Numbered from the stretch's first letter, positions 45,777 to 56,176 are shown. The stretch is 64,000 nt of DNA from Desulfobacteraceae bacterium 4572_123 (GCA_002084545.1 NBLJ01000002.1:1-64000); one strand, 5' to 3'. The notes: generated by a model not told the origin, from the sequence alone. Translations and numbers: made by a program.

Positions 45777-46391
45777 TTATAATATTCCTTTTGAGGAACG
45801 AACATCGGCAAGGCGCTTGTCAAAGGAGACGGCATGATCAAGGGATCGCCCGAGTGCCTTGAAAACCGCTTCCATGACATGGTGGTCGTTTTCACCGTAT
45901 TTAACGTTAATATGAAGATTCAGCCCCCCTTTTACGGACAGGGATCTGAAAAATTCCTTGGCCAGGGCAGGGTCAAAAACAGTGCCTGCATTCATGGCGT
46001 CAGGAATATGGTAAACAAGAAAAGGGCGATTTGACAAATCAACGGTCACCTCCGCAAGCGCGTCATCCATGGGTGTAACCGCATGCCCGAACCGGTTGAT
46101 TCTCTTGCGATCCCCCAACGCTTTATCAAAGACGCTGCCTAAAACAAGCCCGACATCCTCAACCGTATGATGGAAATCAACATCCAGGTCACCCCGGGCC
46201 CTGATAAGAAGATCAAAAAAACCGTGGACCGAGAATAATGTAAGCATGTGATCAAAGAAAGGGATTCCCGTATTCACATCGGCCTTTCCACTGCCGTCCA
46301 GGTTTAATTCGACCCTGATGTTTGTTTCATTTGTCTCGCGGTCAATAGATGCCTGCCGTCGTTTAGATTGCTTTACCGGTATATTCTCCAC
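45777..46391 (-). CDS. hisB: imidazoleglycerol-phosphate dehydratase
   Basis: 204 aa. Metal-binding motifs FFDHMLTLFSVHG, DVDFHHTVEDVGL, and NDHHVMEAVFKALGRSL. It dehydrates imidazole-glycerol phosphate in histidine biosynthesis. It is monofunctional, without a phosphatase domain, and separated from other his genes in this window. It follows the HD-GYP regulator gene by 28 bp. Confidence 0.96.
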   Translation of the reverse strand: MENIPVKQSKRRQASIDRETNETNIRVELNLDGSGKADVNTGIPFFDHMLTLFSVHGFFDLLIRARGDLDVDFHHTVEDVGLVLGSVFDKALGDRKRINRFGHAVTPMDDALAEVTVDLSNRPFLVYHIPDAMNAGTVFDPALAKEFFRSLSVKGGLNLHINVKYGENDHHVMEAVFKALGRSLDHAVSFDKRLADVRSSKGIL

Positions 46392-46419
46392 AATTCACTC
46401 CATTGATATTTACAGTTAA

Positions 46420-47991
46420 TTAAACCACGGGCTCCGCCCTTTTATAATATCTCATAAAAGCATCCACTACCGTCGGATCAAACTGGCTGCCGGCACCATC
46501 GCGAATTATCCGCAAGACTTCTTTTTTGTCCATTTTTTTCCGGTACGCCCGATCAGAATTAAGGGCATCATAGACATCCGCCACCGACAATATCCGGGCC
46601 GGCAAAGGAATCTTATCACCTTTCAGTCCATCAGGATAGCCGTTGCCGTCAAACCGCTCATGGTGACAGCGGATGATCTCCTGCTCCCTCTCCCAAAGTC
46701 CCATCTGACTCACAATATCGGCACCCATGACCGGATGCTCTTTTATGATTTCGTACTCTTCGTCGGTCAGTCTGCCCGGCTTGAGCAAAATCTCATCCCT
46801 GATTCCAATCTTACCGATGTCATGCAGGCGGCCGGCCACATTCAGGATATCGATTTCCTCGCCATTGCATCCCATTTCTCCGGCAATGGCAATGGCGACA
46901 TCCGTTACCCGGTCTGAATGCTGCTGGGTATAGGGATCCTTGACTTCGATGGCCTTTACAAATCCGTAAAGAGTTGAAAAAAGATTTTCATATATATTCT
47001 CATACAGCGCCAGATTTTCAATGGCCGAAGCTGCTTTTTGAAGCATAAAGGATAGATAGTACAGATCTTTTTTTGAAAATTCATTGTCGCCCCGCCTGAT
47101 AAGTGCGGTCAAAACGCCAAAAATATCATTCCTTATATTCATGGGAACCACTATCATGGAGCCAATTGTTTCCGGCAATCTCTGAACGCCCATGTTTGTC
47201 GGGATCAAAAGCGGAAGATCATCTGCCGCGGTTTCCATAATCAGTGTTTCAACGGCATTATTTTCATGCAAATCCAAGGGGGCGATAAGGTCGGTTCCAA
47301 ATACAGTGCCTTCTTTTGTGCCATGATATTCGGATGTTTCGTGTAAGGCTGCCGAAGAGACTGCAATTTCAAACGGGCGGCTTACCTTACTGTTCAGGAC
47401 ATAAAATCGCGATTCATCCGCCGGAGTCATTTCATTTGTAATGTCAACAATTCGTTTGAATATCAGTGAACTCGAACTCAATGTGGTAAAATCACTCATA
47501 ATCGTATTCATGATACCCAGATCATGAATTCTGGATAAAAGTTCATTATTCAACTTTTCAAGCCGCTCTTTTCCCTCTATCTCTTTTTTGAGAATAATAT
47601 TTTCGACAAACAGTTTTCGCTCGCGAAAAACTCTTTTCAAACAGATTTCCATCTGGTTCAGGTTGACAGGTTTAATCAGAAAATCCACGACTCCATTTTG
47701 CATGGTTCGAATCGTATTTTCCAGCGAAGGGTAGCCCGTCATGATCACGACAGGTATGGTATTATCATTTATATATATATATTCGGCAAGCTCGATACCA
47801 TCCATCTCAGGCATGTTAATATCCGTAAAACAGCAATCGATTCTTTCTTTTTCCAATATCGAAATCGCCTGTTTGCCATTACATGCCGTAAAAATCCGGT
47901 ATCCCTTGAATTTAAAAAATTCAGACGCAATGTCTAAAATAGTTTCCTCGTCATCTACAAAAAGAATTGTTTCTTTTATTTCAGTGCTCAT
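46420..47991 (-). CDS. response regulator with GAF-like and HD-GYP domains
   Basis: 523 aa. Receiver domain with D57 (FTDINMPEMDG) and K in LIKP; a coiled segment; a GAF-like middle (~170-330); and a C-terminal HD-GYP domain with the intact LHDIGKIGI and CHHERFDGNGYPDGL motifs plus SVADVYDAL. It should degrade c-di-GMP, in contrast with the degenerate HD-GYP of 13882-15834. It follows the HMG-CoA-lyase-like gene by 25 bp. Confidence 0.9.
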   Translation of the reverse strand: MSTEIKETILFVDDEETILDIASEFFKFKGYRIFTACNGKQAISILEKERIDCCFTDINMPEMDGIELAEYIYINDNTIPVVIMTGYPSLENTIRTMQNGVVDFLIKPVNLNQMEICLKRVFRERKLFVENIILKKEIEGKERLEKLNNELLSRIHDLGIMNTIMSDFTTLSSSSLIFKRIVDITNEMTPADESRFYVLNSKVSRPFEIAVSSAALHETSEYHGTKEGTVFGTDLIAPLDLHENNAVETLIMETAADDLPLLIPTNMGVQRLPETIGSMIVVPMNIRNDIFGVLTALIRRGDNEFSKKDLYYLSFMLQKAASAIENLALYENIYENLFSTLYGFVKAIEVKDPYTQQHSDRVTDVAIAIAGEMGCNGEEIDILNVAGRLHDIGKIGIRDEILLKPGRLTDEEYEIIKEHPVMGADIVSQMGLWEREQEIIRCHHERFDGNGYPDGLKGDKIPLPARILSVADVYDALNSDRAYRKKMDKKEVLRIIRDGAGSQFDPTVVDAFMRYYKRAEPVV

Positions 47992-48016
47992 AATATCAAG
48001 TTTGATTACTTTTTTA

Positions 48017-48940
48017 TTAGTCGGTCTTCATTTGAAACCTTGAATTTTCTAACAGGTAGATTTTCCCGGGAAACTGCTTATTGAGATATTCACCCATCAT
48101 CAGAGAGCATCGTGCCACGCATGGAATATCAATACCGGTATTGATATTCATTGATTCTATAAGATAAGCCGTATCCTCGGTAGCAATATTACCGGTGGCC
48201 CCCGGAATAAAAGGACATCCCCCCATGCCGCCGAGAGCCGTATCAAAATTATTTATACCGCACTCTATGCCGGCCATGACATTTACAAGGCCCAATCCCC
48301 GGGTATCGTGCAGGTGAAGAGCAAGGGGAGTATTGCCGATTGCAGCCTTTACCTCATTGACCAGGCTTTTAATTTTCAGTGGATTGGCCATTCCGGTAGT
48401 ATCGGCCAGACCAAGCATGTCAATACCGGCAGCAGTCAGTGCGCGCGCTGTTTCAACTACACGGCTTTCAATTATCGCACCTTCAAAAACACATCCGAAA
48501 GCACACTGAATGCTTGCCATGGTCTGCATTTTATGGCTTCGAGCACGGGCAATCATACGGATACCCTGTTTAAGTGCCTGGTCAATAGACATACCTGTAT
48601 TTCTGCGGCTGTGGGTATCACTGCATGAAATGGAAATTTCAACAGACCCCAAGCCGGCCGAGTATGCCCGTTCCAATCCGGTCATATTCAGAACAAGCCC
48701 GTAATAATCAACTCCATCTTTTTGCGGCAGTCTTGCGATCAATGTTTCGGCATCGGCCAGTTGTGGTACACGCTCAGGCAGTACGAACGAAGTCACCTGT
48801 ATTTTTTTCAAGCCGGCATCGACGAGTCCCGCAATGATATCAAGTTTAAGATCAATGGGAATCAGCTTTTTTTCAAACTGGAATCCATCCCTGGGGCCGA
48901 CCTCACTTAAAAGTATATAATCCGGAAAGTTATGCCTCAT
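48017..48940 (-). CDS. hydroxymethylglutaryl-CoA lyase family protein
   Basis: 307 aa. SEVGPRDGFQFEKK, LHLHDTRGLGLVN, and the catalytic-loop GGMGGCPFIPGATGN are HMG-CoA lyase signatures of the TIM-barrel aldolase family. The usual reaction cleaves HMG-CoA to acetyl-CoA and acetoacetate, as in leucine degradation, but related enzymes cleave other 3-hydroxyacyl-CoAs. It is first of the minus-strand run ending at ispD; the neighbours give no pathway. Confidence 0.85.
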   Translation of the reverse strand: MRHNFPDYILLSEVGPRDGFQFEKKLIPIDLKLDIIAGLVDAGLKKIQVTSFVLPERVPQLADAETLIARLPQKDGVDYYGLVLNMTGLERAYSAGLGSVEISISCSDTHSRRNTGMSIDQALKQGIRMIARARSHKMQTMASIQCAFGCVFEGAIIESRVVETARALTAAGIDMLGLADTTGMANPLKIKSLVNEVKAAIGNTPLALHLHDTRGLGLVNVMAGIECGINNFDTALGGMGGCPFIPGATGNIATEDTAYLIESMNINTGIDIPCVARCSLMMGEYLNKQFPGKIYLLENSRFQMKTD

Positions 48941-49190
48941 TATTTATTGTCTCGCCTGAAAGCATATTCCCTTAAAACCAAAAGTTAATAAAATATTTTA
49001 AAGCATTATATAGAATCCAACAAAATTAACAAGGATCAATTTTATATTGTAAATATTTGAATTCCATAAAAACCGTTATTGCGCTCCTCATACAGCCATA
49101 TGGTTTAATAGATAGAAATAACTTGACTGGCAGCACAATCGGGCTGTATTTGAATCACAAACAAAATACCGATAAAATCTGGAGCAACCT

Positions 49191-50444
49191 ATGCCGCCAC
49201 ATATTTCCCGCCCTCTGCGAATCTGTCTTTTAAGCTACCGCAGCAACCCTCATTGCGGGGGCCAGGGAGTATATCTGAAAAATCTGAGCCGGGCCATCAA
49301 GGATCTGGGCCACATGGTAGAAGTTGTTTGCGGCCCGCCCGATCCGCTTCTTGATAAAGATATTCGAGCGCACCGTATTCCCTGTCTGGATCTTTATAAC
49401 CCCAAAGACCCTTTTCGGATTCCAACGCTTACCGAACTAAATAATCCCATCAACCTCATTGAATGGCTGGGCATATCAACCATGGGATTTCCCGAACCTT
49501 TTACCTTCGGGTTACGGGCATATCAGTTTATGAGAAACAGATTCCACGGTTATGATATCCTGCACGACAACCAGAGCCTTGGTTACGGAATTCAACTGAT
49601 AGGCCGGTTCATCCCCACGATTGCCACGATTCACCATCCTATTACGGTAGACCGCGATATCGATATAAAAGCGGTCAGACCCTTTTGGAAAAAATTGAAA
49701 TATCTGCGCTGGTATTCATTTATCGGGATGCAAAAAACAGTGGCGCGCTCCCTTTTAAAAATAATAACTGTTTCAGAATGTGCCAGGCAGGATATAAGCC
49801 GTGATTTTACTATACCTCCCCATCGTTTCAGTATTGTTCCCAACGGGATTAATACCAATCTTTTTTATCCTCTTCCGGAAATCAGTCGGGAGCCGGGCCG
49901 TATCATCGTAACCACCAGTGCCGACACGCCTTTAAAGGGGCTCTATTATCTTCTGCATGCAGTTGCCGATATCACAAAGGCCCGAAAAATCAAGCTTGTT
50001 GTAATCGGTACGCCCAAAAAAGAGGGTGGAATCGTCAGGTTGATACGAAAACTGGACATAGCAAGATACATCACCTTCACCGGACATATCAGCGATAAAA
50101 AGTTTGTTCGTGAATATGCCAGGGCAAGTCTTGCGGTGGTGCCATCCGTATATGAAGGTTTTGGTCTGCCTGTTGGTGAGGCCATGGCCTGTGGTGTACC
50201 GGTGATCAGTACCACCGGAGGGGCACTGCCCGAAGTTGTGGGCAATGCCGGCATTCTGGTTCCACCGGCCGATTCCAATGCCCTTGAAAAAGCCATTGTC
50301 AATCTGCTGGATCATCCCGGGTATGCGGCAAAGCTTGGCATGGCGGGATACAACCGGGTACGGAATCATTTTACCTGGAAAAAGGCCGCAGAAAAAACCG
50401 TTGCAGTCTATCAGGAGGCAATACGTGATTACCGTAAATTTTAA
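49191..50444 (+). CDS. GT4-family glycosyltransferase
   Basis: 417 aa. GT-B fold: N-terminal NPHCGGQGVYLKNLSRAI, C-terminal PSVYEGFGLPVGEAMACGVPVISTTGGALPEVVG with the EX7E motif (E in YEGFGLPVGE). It transfers a sugar from a nucleotide sugar in cell-surface glycan synthesis. Its 3' end overlaps the methyltransferase gene by 20 bp. The acceptor is unknown. Confidence 0.9.
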   Translation: MPPHISRPLRICLLSYRSNPHCGGQGVYLKNLSRAIKDLGHMVEVVCGPPDPLLDKDIRAHRIPCLDLYNPKDPFRIPTLTELNNPINLIEWLGISTMGFPEPFTFGLRAYQFMRNRFHGYDILHDNQSLGYGIQLIGRFIPTIATIHHPITVDRDIDIKAVRPFWKKLKYLRWYSFIGMQKTVARSLLKIITVSECARQDISRDFTIPPHRFSIVPNGINTNLFYPLPEISREPGRIIVTTSADTPLKGLYYLLHAVADITKARKIKLVVIGTPKKEGGIVRLIRKLDIARYITFTGHISDKKFVREYARASLAVVPSVYEGFGLPVGEAMACGVPVISTTGGALPEVVGNAGILVPPADSNALEKAIVNLLDHPGYAAKLGMAGYNRVRNHFTWKKAAEKTVAVYQEAIRDYRKF

Positions 50445-51144
50445 GCGACTTAACATCAAACCCGGTGCCCGCATACTCGATATCGGATGCGGGCCGGGCC
50501 GTCATACCTGTGCTGCCTATGGGTTGCAAAAAGTTACGGCAATCGCAGCCGACCGAAATTTCAACGATCTTATAGAAGCTAGAAAAAGGCTGCGGTACCA
50601 CGATGAACTGGGGGAGCATGGCCAGGGAAGCTGGGCAGTGTCGTGCGCCGATATTCTTGACCTTCCCTTTAAAACCGAATATTTTGATCTTGTTATCTGC
50701 TCGGAAGTCATGGAGCATATCATAGAGCATCGCAGGGCTGCACTGGAACTGGTCCGGGTACTGAAACCGAATTGCCCCCTTGTCGTCAGCGTGCCCCGCT
50801 TTTTGCCGGAAAAAATCTGTTGGGCCCTTTCGGACGAATATTTCAATGCAAACCAGGGGCATGTTCGGATTTACAAAAAAAAAGAATTGGTAGACCTGCT
50901 CCAATCTTCGGGCGTTTTAATACGCGGGCATCACTTTGCCCACAGCCTGCATTCCCCCTATTGGTGGCTCAAGTGCCTTGTGGGCCCGGCACGAAAAAAT
51001 TCCCCTTTGGTAAATCTGTATCATCGCTTCCTGGTCTGGGACATGATGAAAAAACCGCTGATCACCCGTATGCTTGATGCTGCCCTCAACCCGATCATGG
51101 GAAAAAGTATCGTTCTTTATTTTACTAAACGCCCGCATTCATAA
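50425..51144 (+). CDS. class I SAM-dependent methyltransferase
   Basis: 239 aa from GTG 50425; AGGAGG lies at 50413-50418, 6 nt upstream, and the GTG is inside the 3' end of the glycosyltransferase gene. The longer frame back to 50236 is only the other-frame shadow of that gene. Motif I ILDIGCGPGRHT, then LVICSEVMEHIIEHRRAA and a C-terminal PRFLPE block. Together with the GT4 gene it may methylate a glycan or lipid precursor (inference). Confidence 0.85.
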   Translation: MITVNFKRLNIKPGARILDIGCGPGRHTCAAYGLQKVTAIAADRNFNDLIEARKRLRYHDELGEHGQGSWAVSCADILDLPFKTEYFDLVICSEVMEHIIEHRRAALELVRVLKPNCPLVVSVPRFLPEKICWALSDEYFNANQGHVRIYKKKELVDLLQSSGVLIRGHHFAHSLHSPYWWLKCLVGPARKNSPLVNLYHRFLVWDMMKKPLITRMLDAALNPIMGKSIVLYFTKRPHS

Positions 51145-51767
51145 CGCTGCAGAACCCCAAGGGTTTGAGTTGTGGGAAGTTTCTTGAAAAGACCGGAAGC
51201 CATGGCAAGTTTATACACGTCATAGGGGGCCTGGCCTCCGTCGGCGGGATTCGGAAAAATATCGTGAATCAGGAGGTATCCCCCGTGCACGATATGGCGG
51301 GCCCAGACATTGTAATCGGTAAAAGCGGTTTCAAAACTGTGACCCCCGTCGATAAATACCAGCCCCAGCGGTGTGGACCACTTGCGTGCCGCCACTTCGG
51401 ACCGGCACACAAGAGGCACGACCGTGTCTTCCAGAGCTGCATTTTTCAGGGTTTTTCTGAACTGTTTGAATGTATCGACACAACCGCTGTCAGGATCAAA
51501 AAGTTCCGGATCAAAATATTCCTCACCGGGCTGCTGTTCCTCAGACCCCATGTGGTGATCAATGGAAAAAAGAATATTTTTATTTTTTTTACATCCTGTC
51601 CCAAGATAGATTGTGGATTTGCCGCAATAACTGCCTATTTCAAGACATGCTCCCAGTGAAGATGCAGCGGCAGCCATATCCCGCAGACGCAGTCCTTCCG
51701 CATGATCCAGAAATCCTTTGGTTTGATTGACCAGTTCATAATCGACATCCATCCTAACTTTCCTCAT
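51117..51767 (-). CDS. class I methyltransferase (Methyltransf_24-like)
   Basis: 216 aa. LEIGSYCGKSTIYLG (motif I), LFSIDHHMG, and VFIDGGHSFETAFTDY are typical of the CmcI/Methyltransf_24 group. It begins at ATG 51767 (or 51752, MDVDYEL) inside the last codons of ftsK, so they are coupled. Its 3' end overlaps the plus-strand methyltransferase by 28 bp, an unusual convergent overlap of coding sequences. Confidence 0.82.
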   Translation of the reverse strand: MRKVRMDVDYELVNQTKGFLDHAEGLRLRDMAAAASSLGACLEIGSYCGKSTIYLGTGCKKNKNILFSIDHHMGSEEQQPGEEYFDPELFDPDSGCVDTFKQFRKTLKNAALEDTVVPLVCRSEVAARKWSTPLGLVFIDGGHSFETAFTDYNVWARHIVHGGYLLIHDIFPNPADGGQAPYDVYKLAMASGLFKKLPTTQTLGVLQRYECGRLVK

Positions 51768-53934
51768 ATCCCCTTACCAGGACTTCTCTGGGTTTGGCGC
51801 CGTCCGCCGGGCCGACCACACCTTCTTTTTCCATCACTTCAATGATCCGGGCCGCACGGTTATACCCTATGCGCAGATACCGCTGTACCATGGATATGGA
51901 TGCCTGCCGGGTTTTCGAAACCAGGGCTACGGCTTCATCGTATTTTTCATCATATTCCTGTTCACCGCCCTCGGAGGCTTCCTTCACCGGTGCACTGGTG
52001 ACATCTTTGTTATACTCGGGTTTTTGCTGAGATTTTAAAAATTCGGTAATCCGGGCAATTTCAGATTCGGCAATATAGGCCCCGTGAATACGCTGCAGTT
52101 TTGCCGTACCGGGCGGCAAAAAGAGCATATCGCCGTTTCCCAGTAAATTTTCGGCACCATTGGCATCAATAATCGTTCTTGAATCTGTTTTGGAAGAAAC
52201 CTGAAACGTTAGCCGGGTGGGGAAATTAGCCTTGATAATCCCGGTCAGCACGTCCACCGAGGGACGCTGGGTTGCGAGAATAAGATGTATGCCGGCGGCC
52301 CGGGCCATCTGGGCCAGGCGCGTTAAGGCCACCTCCACATCCCGGGATGCAACCATCATCAAATCAGCAAGCTCATCGATGATGATGACAATAAAGGGCA
52401 GTTTTTCCTCTGTGATTGTTTCATCGCTTTTTTTCAGTTTTTCAATTTTTCGATTGTACCCGTAGATATTTTTGGTCTTTTTTTGCGCCAGCAATTCATA
52501 TCTTTTTTCCATCTCCTTGACTGCCCAGAACAAAGCATTGGTGGCCTTTTTGACGTCCGTTACAACAGGGGTAATCAAATGAGGAATACCGTCATAAGTG
52601 GAAAGCTCAATCCGCTTGGGGTCAACCATGATAAATTTTACATCAGCAGGAGAGGCCTTGTATAAAAAGCTGCAGATCATGGTATTTAATGCCACGCTTT
52701 TACCGGCACCGGTGGCGCCGGCGATCAGCAGATGAGGCATTTGTTCGAGTTCAGCAGCCACCGGAACCCCGACGATATCCTTTCCCAGACAGATGGTCAG
52801 CTTGGATTTTGATTTTTCAAAGGCCGGGGACGCCACGATTTCCTTGAACCGGACCACTTCACGGGTGGCATTCGGGATTTCGATACCAATAACGGCCTTT
52901 CCCGGAATCGGGGCAACAATACGGATACTGATGGCCCTTAAGGCCAGGGCCAGATCATCGGTGAGATTGACGACCTTGTTTATCTTGACTCCCGGTGCGG
53001 GAGCATACTCAAAAGTTGTAATGACCGGGCCCGGCGAAACAGTTACGACTTTTCCGTTTACACCAAAATCCTCTAATTTTTTTTCAAGCAGTTTGGATTG
53101 CATGCGAAGGTTTTCATGGTCCGCTGTAGCTGCCCTGATTTCAGGATTTTCCAGCAGATTAAAAGAGGGCAGCTCTATCCCCTGCTTATCACGCATAAAA
53201 TCAAATACCGCCTGTTTCGGAACCGGAGTCGGCATGACGGGTCCCGGTTTTGCCGCTTTAATTTTTATTTTTCGCTCTTTTTCCGCTTTTCTTTTTTTCA
53301 GTGCCGCAGATCGTTTTTTAGCTTTTTCTTTCCTCTCTTTGTACCCGGACCAGAGGGAACCGATGTATCCCCTGACAATGCCCGCCCACCGCCGGCAGTT
53401 TTTGAAAAATACAATGAAGGAAAAACCAGTGGCCAGGATCAGTCCGATCATCCATAAAATAATCAGGATCAGCGCACCTCCGGTTATGTTTGAATAACGC
53501 ACAAGAAATGCTTTAAGGGGAATTCCGATAATACCGCCTGCTGAAAATTTATGGCCGAAAATAAGATAATGATTTTGTTTGAGCGCCAGAAGTGCACCGG
53601 ATGTAATCAGCAGCAGCAATCCCCCGGCCGCAGTCAGTATGATTACGGTCTTTGGAGAATTGCCGAAAAAATGAATACTGATAAGCAGCATCAGTATCGG
53701 AAACCAGAATGCTCCCAGTCCGAAAAGACCGATAAGGATACCCGCTATCTGGGCGCCGAGCGCCCCGAACATGTTGTGGATATCACCTGCTGTTTTAGCA
53801 TTGTTGATTGATGGATCCGCGGGATTGTATGACAGGAGACTGACCAGTGTAAACACAACAAGAAAAAAAAGCAGGATTCCAATAATTTCTTTACGCATGA
53901 TTTTATATTTTAACTGTTTCCGGTCAAACTTCAA
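51754..53934 (-). CDS. ftsK: DNA translocase FtsK/SpoIIIE
   Basis: 726 aa. Four N-terminal membrane helices (~15-170), a short linker, then the FtsK motor with Walker A GATGAGKSVALN, Walker B IVIIIDELADLMM, and C-terminal gamma domain (YDEAVALVSKTRQASISMVQRYLRIGYNRAARI region). It segregates chromosome termini at the septum. The start at 53934 overlaps rnj by 11 bp; an in-frame Met at 53898 (MRKEIIG) is a more usual start. The downstream methyltransferase gene overlaps its end. Confidence 0.95.
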   Translation of the reverse strand: MKFDRKQLKYKIMRKEIIGILLFFLVVFTLVSLLSYNPADPSINNAKTAGDIHNMFGALGAQIAGILIGLFGLGAFWFPILMLLISIHFFGNSPKTVIILTAAGGLLLLITSGALLALKQNHYLIFGHKFSAGGIIGIPLKAFLVRYSNITGGALILIILWMIGLILATGFSFIVFFKNCRRWAGIVRGYIGSLWSGYKERKEKAKKRSAALKKRKAEKERKIKIKAAKPGPVMPTPVPKQAVFDFMRDKQGIELPSFNLLENPEIRAATADHENLRMQSKLLEKKLEDFGVNGKVVTVSPGPVITTFEYAPAPGVKINKVVNLTDDLALALRAISIRIVAPIPGKAVIGIEIPNATREVVRFKEIVASPAFEKSKSKLTICLGKDIVGVPVAAELEQMPHLLIAGATGAGKSVALNTMICSFLYKASPADVKFIMVDPKRIELSTYDGIPHLITPVVTDVKKATNALFWAVKEMEKRYELLAQKKTKNIYGYNRKIEKLKKSDETITEEKLPFIVIIIDELADLMMVASRDVEVALTRLAQMARAAGIHLILATQRPSVDVLTGIIKANFPTRLTFQVSSKTDSRTIIDANGAENLLGNGDMLFLPPGTAKLQRIHGAYIAESEIARITEFLKSQQKPEYNKDVTSAPVKEASEGGEQEYDEKYDEAVALVSKTRQASISMVQRYLRIGYNRAARIIEVMEKEGVVGPADGAKPREVLVRGYEES

Positions 53935-55573
53935 TAATAAATGGAATTATTACAGGGCGCCTGCCGATAGTAAAGAAAAAATATTGTTTCAGGGCCGTGC
54001 GCACCTTTGAACGAATAAGATCGACCCGGTTCGGAATATCCGTGCCTATTTCTTCGACAATCTCCAGCACCACGCACTGTGCATCCTCAACAAGATGGCC
54101 GGTGTCGTGTTCAAATACAAATCCGCGGGAAGTCACATCAGGTCCATAAATAACAACCCCGGTCTCTTCATCAAAAGCCATTGTAACCGCAACCAGTCCA
54201 TGCTCGGACAAAGCCCGTCTTTCTTTCAGAACGCTTCGGCCCACATCCCCTATACCTTTGCCGTCCACAAGCACCCTGCCGGTCTGAACACGACCATTAA
54301 CCTTTGCTCTGTTCTTAGTAAATTCAATAATATGGCCGTCCTCGGCCAGCAATATCCTGTCATCCCTGATACCCACCTCCTTAGCAAGGCGCGCATGCAG
54401 GATCAAGTGCCTGTATTCGCCGTGAATGGGAATGAAATACTTTGGCCGGGTCAAATTCATCATCAATTTGAGTTCTTCCTTGAAGGCATGACCCGACACA
54501 TGAATGGCGGATATTTTTTCATAAATAACATCGGCCCCGCGCTTGTAGAGCCGGTTGATAATATTTGCAATAGCCTTTTCATTGCCGGGAATAAACTTGG
54601 AAGAAAGAATTACCGTATCTTCCTCCTTGATTTTGATATGCCTGTGAGTACCGGCAGCCATCCGGGCCAGGGCCGACATGGGTTCTCCCTGACTTCCGGT
54701 GGTTATCATCATAATTTCGCTGTCCGGATGATTCCCCACCTGGCCGATATCAATCTCCATTTCCACGGGAATATCCAGATATTTAAGATCTTTGGCAATA
54801 TTAACGCTGGTCTCTATGCTGCGGCCGTTTATAAGAATTTTTCTTTTTCGGGCCCTGGCAATATTGACAACCTGCTGAATCCTGACGACATTGGATGCAA
54901 ACAGGGCAACAATCACACGGCCGGTGCTTTTGGCAATAATTTTATCAAGCGTTTCACAAATTTCCTGGGCATTGATGGTATATCCCTCTTTTTCCACGTT
55001 GGTAGAATCAGATAAAAGGGCCAGAACGCCTTTTTCACCATAACGGGCGAAACGGTTGACATCCGTTATCATCTCGTTGCCCGCGCTGTGGGAGATCTTG
55101 AAATCACCGGTATGCACAACAACACCCACGGGCGTCTTGACCGCTATGCCGACACCGTCAATGACACTGTGGCCTACCCGGATAAATTCGAGCTCGAAAA
55201 CCCCCAGTCTCAGCTTTTCACCCGGAAGAATTTCGTAAAGCCGGGCATTTTCAAGCAGATTATGTTCCTCAAGCTTATGCCGGACAAGTCCCAGGGTAAA
55301 CGGAGTCCCGAATACAGGCATATTTTTTTCGCGCAGGAGATAGGGCAATGCGCCGATATGATCTTCATGACCGTGAGTTAATATGATCCCTCCGATTTTC
55401 GATCGATTCTGCCGGATGTAAGTCATATCAGGAATAACATAATCAATACCGAGCATGTAATCCTCGGGAAACATGAGTCCCGCATCCACGATAAACATGG
55501 AGTCCTCATACTCGAATACCATCATATTCAGACCGATTTCACCCAACCCGCCCAAAGGAATTATTTTTAACAT
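53924..55573 (-). CDS. rnj: ribonuclease J
   Basis: 549 aa. Metallo-beta-lactamase core LTHGHEDHIGALPYL, then VHTGDFKIS, LSDSTNVEKEG, and beta-CASP region SGHAFKEELKLMMNL with HGEYRHL. RNase J has 5'-exo and endonuclease activity in mRNA decay and rRNA maturation. It is upstream of ftsK on the same strand with overlapping ends, so they are probably co-transcribed. Confidence 0.94.
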   Translation of the reverse strand: MLKIIPLGGLGEIGLNMMVFEYEDSMFIVDAGLMFPEDYMLGIDYVIPDMTYIRQNRSKIGGIILTHGHEDHIGALPYLLREKNMPVFGTPFTLGLVRHKLEEHNLLENARLYEILPGEKLRLGVFELEFIRVGHSVIDGVGIAVKTPVGVVVHTGDFKISHSAGNEMITDVNRFARYGEKGVLALLSDSTNVEKEGYTINAQEICETLDKIIAKSTGRVIVALFASNVVRIQQVVNIARARKRKILINGRSIETSVNIAKDLKYLDIPVEMEIDIGQVGNHPDSEIMMITTGSQGEPMSALARMAAGTHRHIKIKEEDTVILSSKFIPGNEKAIANIINRLYKRGADVIYEKISAIHVSGHAFKEELKLMMNLTRPKYFIPIHGEYRHLILHARLAKEVGIRDDRILLAEDGHIIEFTKNRAKVNGRVQTGRVLVDGKGIGDVGRSVLKERRALSEHGLVAVTMAFDEETGVVIYGPDVTSRGFVFEHDTGHLVEDAQCVVLEIVEEIGTDIPNRVDLIRSKVRTALKQYFFFTIGRRPVIIPFIIEV

Positions 55574-55650
55574 ATTATGCAGCCAATATTTATTCCGATC
55601 ATTTATATCCCGTTTGAAGCAAAAAAATGACCGGTCACTTAATTTATCGG

Positions 55651-55983
55651 TTATATTTTTATATCAAGCTCGTCCAGCATGATGTCGGTCTTGCGAACCA
55701 GCCAGAGAAACTGTTCATCCGTAGCATAACCCATGCAGTCACATCTCACCGAATTGCGTGTACGAACCAGAAGTTCACAGGAGATTCTGGTCGGCTCAAG
55801 TTCCATGACAAAATAAAAAGGCCGGCATTTTAAATGTCCGGCCTGAGTTTTATTCAATACGGCAGGATCAAGAGCAAGCCAGTAAACTCCATCGATCGCA
55901 CAGGAGTCGAATTTTTTATCAAAATAGGCCCGAATTTTTTCATAATCTTCAAATCTTATTTCATCAATCACATACTGTTTCAT
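55651..55983 (-). CDS. conserved hypothetical protein
   Basis: 110 aa from ATG 55983 (MKQYVIDEIRFEDYEKIRAY). No known motif; compact alpha/beta look with ALDPAVLNKTQ and ELLVRTRNSVRCDCMGYA. Near 55814-55850 the coding DNA forms a strong hairpin (AGGCCGG... with CCGGCCT). It is co-oriented with rnj (77 bp) but otherwise unlinked. Confidence 0.6.
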   Translation of the reverse strand: MKQYVIDEIRFEDYEKIRAYFDKKFDSCAIDGVYWLALDPAVLNKTQAGHLKCRPFYFVMELEPTRISCELLVRTRNSVRCDCMGYATDEQFLWLVRKTDIMLDELDIKI

Positions 55984-56176
55984 AATTTTAAAAATTATCA
56001 TAATATGCTATAGTGTGCAAGATTTATATGCTGCGGCCCCATGCTTTTGTCGATACACTCTTGACTGATTTTAAGCTCTGAATTAAGATTCTCAGTTGAT
56101 TTATATTAATTTTAAGGTGGCTTTTTTCTTAAACGCAATTTGCTTGTAAATAAAAAAATAGAGACGAGATATAATT

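Noticed and set aside
50236-50424. 63 extra N-terminal residues of the methyltransferase frame
   Set aside because: Other-frame reading of the glycosyltransferase; a perfect ribosome-binding site supports GTG 50425.
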